Source of the DNA: Anaerolineaceae bacterium
Lineage (GTDB): Bacteria; Planctomycetota; Phycisphaerae; FEN-1346; JAACEH01
Assembly: GCA_011682595.1 (NCBI GenBank)
Contig: JAACEH010000143.1
Location: 1 to 8,390, forward strand
Direction: 5' to 3'
DNA length: 8,390 bases
A program made the translations under genes and the position numbers. The notes under the pieces were generated by a model. It was not told the origin of the DNA. It saw only the letters and a program-made list of their open reading frames with translations, and did not search any database. Shown here in pieces: positions 5,787 through 8,390 of this stretch; position 1 is the stretch's first letter, and each line of letters begins with the position of its first letter.

Positions 5787-6372
5787 CCGGGGCATGCGAA
5801 TCCTGACCCTCGGCCGGATCGGCCGAATCAAGCGGGAAATCGCCTCGCTCCGTGTGCAGCCCGGCCAGGAGGTCCTGGAAATCGGCTGCGGGACGGGGAG
5901 GCTGGCCGCCCTGATGAGCGAGCGCGGCGCCCGCGTGGTGGGCATTGACGTCTCCGAGGGCATGCTGGCCGTGGCCCGCCAGAACGCGCCGAAAGCCGAG
6001 TTCATCCACATGACGGCGACCGAGATCGACCGCCTCGGGCCGCAGCGCTTCGACCGCGTCGTGGCCACCCTCTCCTTCAGTGAACTTTCAGAAGACGAAC
6101 TCGACCACGTGTTACGAGCTGTCATCGAGGCCCTTAAGCCGGGCGGCAGGCTGGTCCTGGCCGACGAGGTGCCGCCCGGGCGGTGGTGGCAGCGGATTAT
6201 TTCCTCTCTGGTCCGCTGGCCACTGGTGGCGCTGACCTTCCTGCTGACGCAGAACACGACACACGCACTCAAGGGAATTGAGAGCCGGCTTGAGCGAGCG
6301 GGTTTTCGGCTATCATCCCGCAAGGAGTACCTGCTCGGGACACTGGCCATCATCGTGGCGGAGAAAGCATGA
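5734..6372 (+). CDS. cpaM: SAM-dependent methyltransferase, corrinoid protein-associated (CpaM-like)
   Basis: 212 residues, class I Rossmann methyltransferase. The SAM site is VLEIGCGTGRLA (47-58) with acidic D72 in VVGIDVS. Later blocks are FDRVVATLSFSELSEDEL and LKPGGRLVLADEVPP. The N-terminal M-K-M-L-E-x(4)-K-Y-D-R-G-x-R-x-L-T-L-G block and the hydrophobic C-terminal stretch (about 152-180, with LTFLLTQNTT) match what I recall of CpaM proteins, which are encoded beside HgcAB-like corrinoid fusions. A plausible role is to move a methyl group from SAM to or from the corrinoid protein next door; this is inferred. The ATG at 5734 follows AAAGGTGG at about 9 bases; ATGs at 5752 and 5758 would shorten the 53-base overlap. 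It shares ATGA with the next gene (6369-6372). Confidence 0.86.
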   Translation: MSTLVYMKMLEQTPAKYDRGMRILTLGRIGRIKREIASLRVQPGQEVLEIGCGTGRLAALMSERGARVVGIDVSEGMLAVARQNAPKAEFIHMTATEIDRLGPQRFDRVVATLSFSELSEDELDHVLRAVIEALKPGGRLVLADEVPPGRWWQRIISSLVRWPLVALTFLLTQNTTHALKGIESRLERAGFRLSSRKEYLLGTLAIIVAEKA

Positions 6373-7490
6373 TGTGGAATCTCATCAAGGACCTGTGGCT
6401 GCTCTTCGGGCGTCTTTTCCCCTTTCCCACCAGGCCGGGGCTCCGCCGGGTGGGCAATCCCGGCCGCTCCTCGCCGGTCCTGGTCACCTGCAACTTCGAG
6501 CTTACCGTACGCAAGGTCATCGAGGCATTGCGCCGCGACGGCCTCGATGCCTGGCTGCTCGTGGCCCCCACCAGGGGCATCAACGTGTGGTGCGCAGCCG
6601 GTGGCGGACATTTCACCACCGACACCGTCGTCTCTATCCTCAGAACAAGCGGCATCGAGAACATGGTCGACCACCGGAACCTCATTCTCCCGCAATTGTC
6701 GGCGGTCGGAATAAACGTCGGGGCCCTGAAGGAGCGCACGGAATGGCAGCCGCGCTTCGGCCCGGTGGACATCAAGCACCTGGCTGCCTATCTGAGGGCC
6801 GGCAAGTCACAGGCTCCGCGGGAACACCGCCGCGTAAGGTTCGATCTTAAAGACCGCTTTGTCATGGGGACCAACCTCGGCTTTAACTCGCTCCTGTTTC
6901 TCGTCCTGCCCCTGCTTGTCGCTTCGGTCTGGCTGGGCGGCCTGTGGTGGAAGTCCATTGCCCTCGTGTTCGTTCTTTCCGTGCTCAACAGCGTGCTGGC
7001 ATTCCGGCTGCCCGGCAGACCCGGCCTGCAGAAAGGCCTCTGGCTCGGTCTTCTCGCCTCGGCGATCTTCGTGGCCATCTCGCAGACGGTCTGGACGATG
7101 GGGCCCTGGGCCGTTGTCGGCTGGGCGGGATGGATCGTCCTGCTGTCGGTCTACCTTGGCTACGAGATGCCCAGCTGGTCGCCCTTGTGGCGATCGAACG
7201 TCAAGGAACTCGTCCTGGGCCGTAAGACCACGCAGCTTGAGATCATTCCCGAGCGCTGCATCGGTTGCGGCCGGTGCGACATCGTTTGCCCGGCCAACGT
7301 ATTCGCCCTCGACGATGCAGCCGGCAAGCCTGAAGTGGTGAACCCGGATGCCTGCCAGGCCTGCGGGGCCTGCATCGAGAACTGCCCGGCGGAGGCAATC
7401 ACGAGTAACTTCCGTGCAGGCATGTGCTCGTGCCCGACCTGTGCCATTATCAAGGGCGCCAAATCCATCCGGAACCGTTCATCGGCTTGA
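6369..7490 (+). CDS. HgcAB-like fusion: corrinoid domain, membrane helices and 2[4Fe-4S] ferredoxin
   Basis: 373 residues. Residues 30-145 are an HgcA-like corrinoid-binding domain with the cap-helix motif N72-V-W-C75-A-A-G-G79; in HgcA this Cys binds cobalt from below and the motif ends in Lys rather than Gly. VDHRNLILPQL (100-110) and HRRVRFDLKDR (153-163) also follow HgcA. Four membrane segments lie at about 170-190, 195-212, 222-241 and 245-265; HgcA usually has five. Residues 290-345 are an HgcB-like ferredoxin: C297/C300/C303/C307 and C329/C332/C335/C339. The tail has C353-S-C355-P-T-C358, recalling the thiols at the end of HgcB. HgcA and HgcB are normally separate proteins that methylate Hg(II) using a Co-methyl corrinoid reduced by the ferredoxin. 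The fused type is a paralogue, and its substrate is not known to me. GGAG lies 5 bases before ATG 6369. It is the last gene of the operon. Confidence 0.9.
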   Translation: MMWNLIKDLWLLFGRLFPFPTRPGLRRVGNPGRSSPVLVTCNFELTVRKVIEALRRDGLDAWLLVAPTRGINVWCAAGGGHFTTDTVVSILRTSGIENMVDHRNLILPQLSAVGINVGALKERTEWQPRFGPVDIKHLAAYLRAGKSQAPREHRRVRFDLKDRFVMGTNLGFNSLLFLVLPLLVASVWLGGLWWKSIALVFVLSVLNSVLAFRLPGRPGLQKGLWLGLLASAIFVAISQTVWTMGPWAVVGWAGWIVLLSVYLGYEMPSWSPLWRSNVKELVLGRKTTQLEIIPERCIGCGRCDIVCPANVFALDDAAGKPEVVNPDACQACGACIENCPAEAITSNFRAGMCSCPTCAIIKGAKSIRNRSSA

Positions 7491-7537
7491 TCCGAGAGGT
7501 GAATATATGAAGTATGGCACGAACGGCTTTTCGGGGC

Positions 7538-8377
7538 TCAGCTTTTCAGCAGCCAGTCGACGACCTCGGCCAGCCCGTGGTGGTCGTTGGAGGGGGCGAG
7601 GCGGTCGGCCGCCTGGCGGACGCACTCGGCGGCGTTGGCCATGGCCATGCCCAGGGCGGCCTGGCGGATCATCTCCAGGTCGTTGACGTCGTCGCCGATG
7701 GCGGCGATCTGGTCGGCTGGGATCTTCCACCCGTCGGCCAGCCGCAGGGCGGCCGCCCACTTGTTCACCCCGGGAGCGAAAGCCTCGAACAACTTCAGCC
7801 CCAGGTTCGGGGCCTGGATGATCAGCGTGCGGACTTGGAAATCGAGCTGCGAGTCGACCGCCCGGCGAACTTCTTGCAGGACCGCGTCGGGAGCGACGGT
7901 GGCGATCTCCATACAGCCTCGGAAGGCCTCGGCGGCGCCGTCGAGGTCGGTCGTGTGGTAACGGTCGGCGTAGAGGTCCAGGAACTGTTGCATGTCGGGC
8001 GAGTGATGCGGCCCGGGCACCAGGACGAAATCCAGGTTGCGCGTGAAACCGTCCACGCAGACGATGGCCGACTTGCCCTGGGCCAGGATGGTTTCGGTCA
8101 CGCGGCGGGCGACGTCGGAAGCGAAAACGGTCGAGTCGATTGTGCGATGATCGCTCGGGTGCTTGACCAGGCCGCCGTTCAGGCAAATAACGGGCCGGTC
8201 GAGTCCGATCGCACGGACTACGGGCAGGGCTGTGCGGTAACTTCGTCCGGTGGCCAGGACGACGCGGCAGCCGGCCTCGTCCAGCCGCTTCAGGGCCGCG
8301 ACCGTGGCCGGCGTCACTTCGTTCTGCGAGTTCAGCACCGTCCCGTCCAGGTCGGCGACCAGCATGCGGTAGGTCAT
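7538..8377 (-). CDS. Cof-type HAD-IIB hydrolase (sugar-phosphate/nucleotide phosphatase-like)
   Basis: 279 residues, complete. HAD motifs are in order: D9-L-D11-G-T with nucleophile and acid/base Asp; LATGRS (41-46); K206 in GVNKW; and GDDVND (228-233) for Mg2+ binding. The C2B cap lies between residues 80 and 190. The length and the ending (APSNDHHGLAEVVDWLL) fit the Cof subfamily, which dephosphorylates small phosphorylated metabolites in the cytoplasm; the actual substrate cannot be read from sequence. ATG 8375-8377 follows GGGAG (8384-8388) at 6 bases; a second Met at residue 5 lacks such a site. It runs convergently to the HgcAB-like operon, with 47 bases between the two stops. No strong shared terminator is visible in that gap. 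Its promoter would lie outside the window. Confidence 0.93.
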   Translation of the reverse strand: MTYRMLVADLDGTVLNSQNEVTPATVAALKRLDEAGCRVVLATGRSYRTALPVVRAIGLDRPVICLNGGLVKHPSDHRTIDSTVFASDVARRVTETILAQGKSAIVCVDGFTRNLDFVLVPGPHHSPDMQQFLDLYADRYHTTDLDGAAEAFRGCMEIATVAPDAVLQEVRRAVDSQLDFQVRTLIIQAPNLGLKLFEAFAPGVNKWAAALRLADGWKIPADQIAAIGDDVNDLEMIRQAALGMAMANAAECVRQAADRLAPSNDHHGLAEVVDWLLKS

Positions 8378-8390
8378 TCCAGGCTCCCAA

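Noticed and set aside
5748..6779. Minus-strand open frame opposite the methyltransferase and fusion genes
   Set aside because: No domain or ribosome site; opposite two well-supported plus-strand genes.
6369..7490. Naming the fusion as true hgcA/hgcB and the window as a mercury methylator
   Set aside because: The cap motif ends in Gly rather than Lys, the helix count differs and the two parts are fused; the paralogue may act on another substrate.
7491..7537. Shared terminator between the convergent operon and HAD gene
   Set aside because: Only short imperfect repeats (GGCTTTTC and CAGCTTTTC); no stem with a T run.
7479..8390. Second minus-strand open frame over the HAD gene
   Set aside because: Arg/Pro/Gly-rich shadow frame; the overlapping frame has all HAD motifs and a ribosome site.

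Overview
The window is GC-rich bacterial DNA, most likely from an anaerobic or sediment-type planctomycete (Planctomycetota, Phycisphaerae-like). This is inferred from a planctomycete-style sulfatase, an excisionase-type HTH fused to a receiver domain, and a corrinoid/radical chemistry gene set. No rRNA or marker gene is present to confirm it. I see no tRNA, CRISPR array or insertion sequence.

Layout. (1) 1-1241, + strand: a sulfatase that enters from the left edge. Its FGly (formylglycine) motif is in frame 1 and the rest of the enzyme is in frame 3, so an out-of-frame deletion lies near 96-104. (2) 1402-1968, - strand: an HTH plus receiver-domain regulator whose phospho-acceptor Asp is replaced by Glu. 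It has a near-consensus promoter, a palindrome just upstream and a strong intrinsic terminator. (3) 1969-2483: a gene-free stretch. (4) 2484 to about 4054, - strand: a B12-binding radical SAM protein (DUF4070 type), split by a one-base shortfall in a G run. (5) 4055-4444: a divergent regulatory region. (6) 4451-7490, + strand: the most interesting part, a five-gene operon with overlapping genes: ArsR-family metal sensor, membrane-anchored OB-fold-like protein, small membrane protein with a vicinal Cys pair, corrinoid-protein-associated SAM methyltransferase (CpaM-like), and an HgcAB-like fusion protein (corrinoid-binding domain, membrane helices and 2[4Fe-4S] ferredoxin in one chain). (7) 7538-8377, - strand: an intact Cof-type HAD phosphatase, convergent with the operon.

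How the operon may work (inference). A thiol-rich ArsR repressor sits on a palindrome over the -10 box of its own promoter and would release it when a soft metal or metalloid binds. The ferredoxin part of the fusion would reduce the corrinoid to Co(I), a methyl group (perhaps from SAM through CpaM) would be loaded onto it, and the methyl group would pass to a substrate that may be a soft metal(loid). The two small membrane proteins, each with a Cys pair, could bind or move that substrate. The fusion resembles the mercury-methylation pair HgcA and HgcB but differs in the cap-helix motif (Gly where HgcA has Lys) and in fold count, so mercury methylation should not be assumed.

The sulfatase and the radical SAM gene are broken while the operon and the HAD gene are intact. 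Raw reads would be needed to tell gene decay from assembly or sequencing error.
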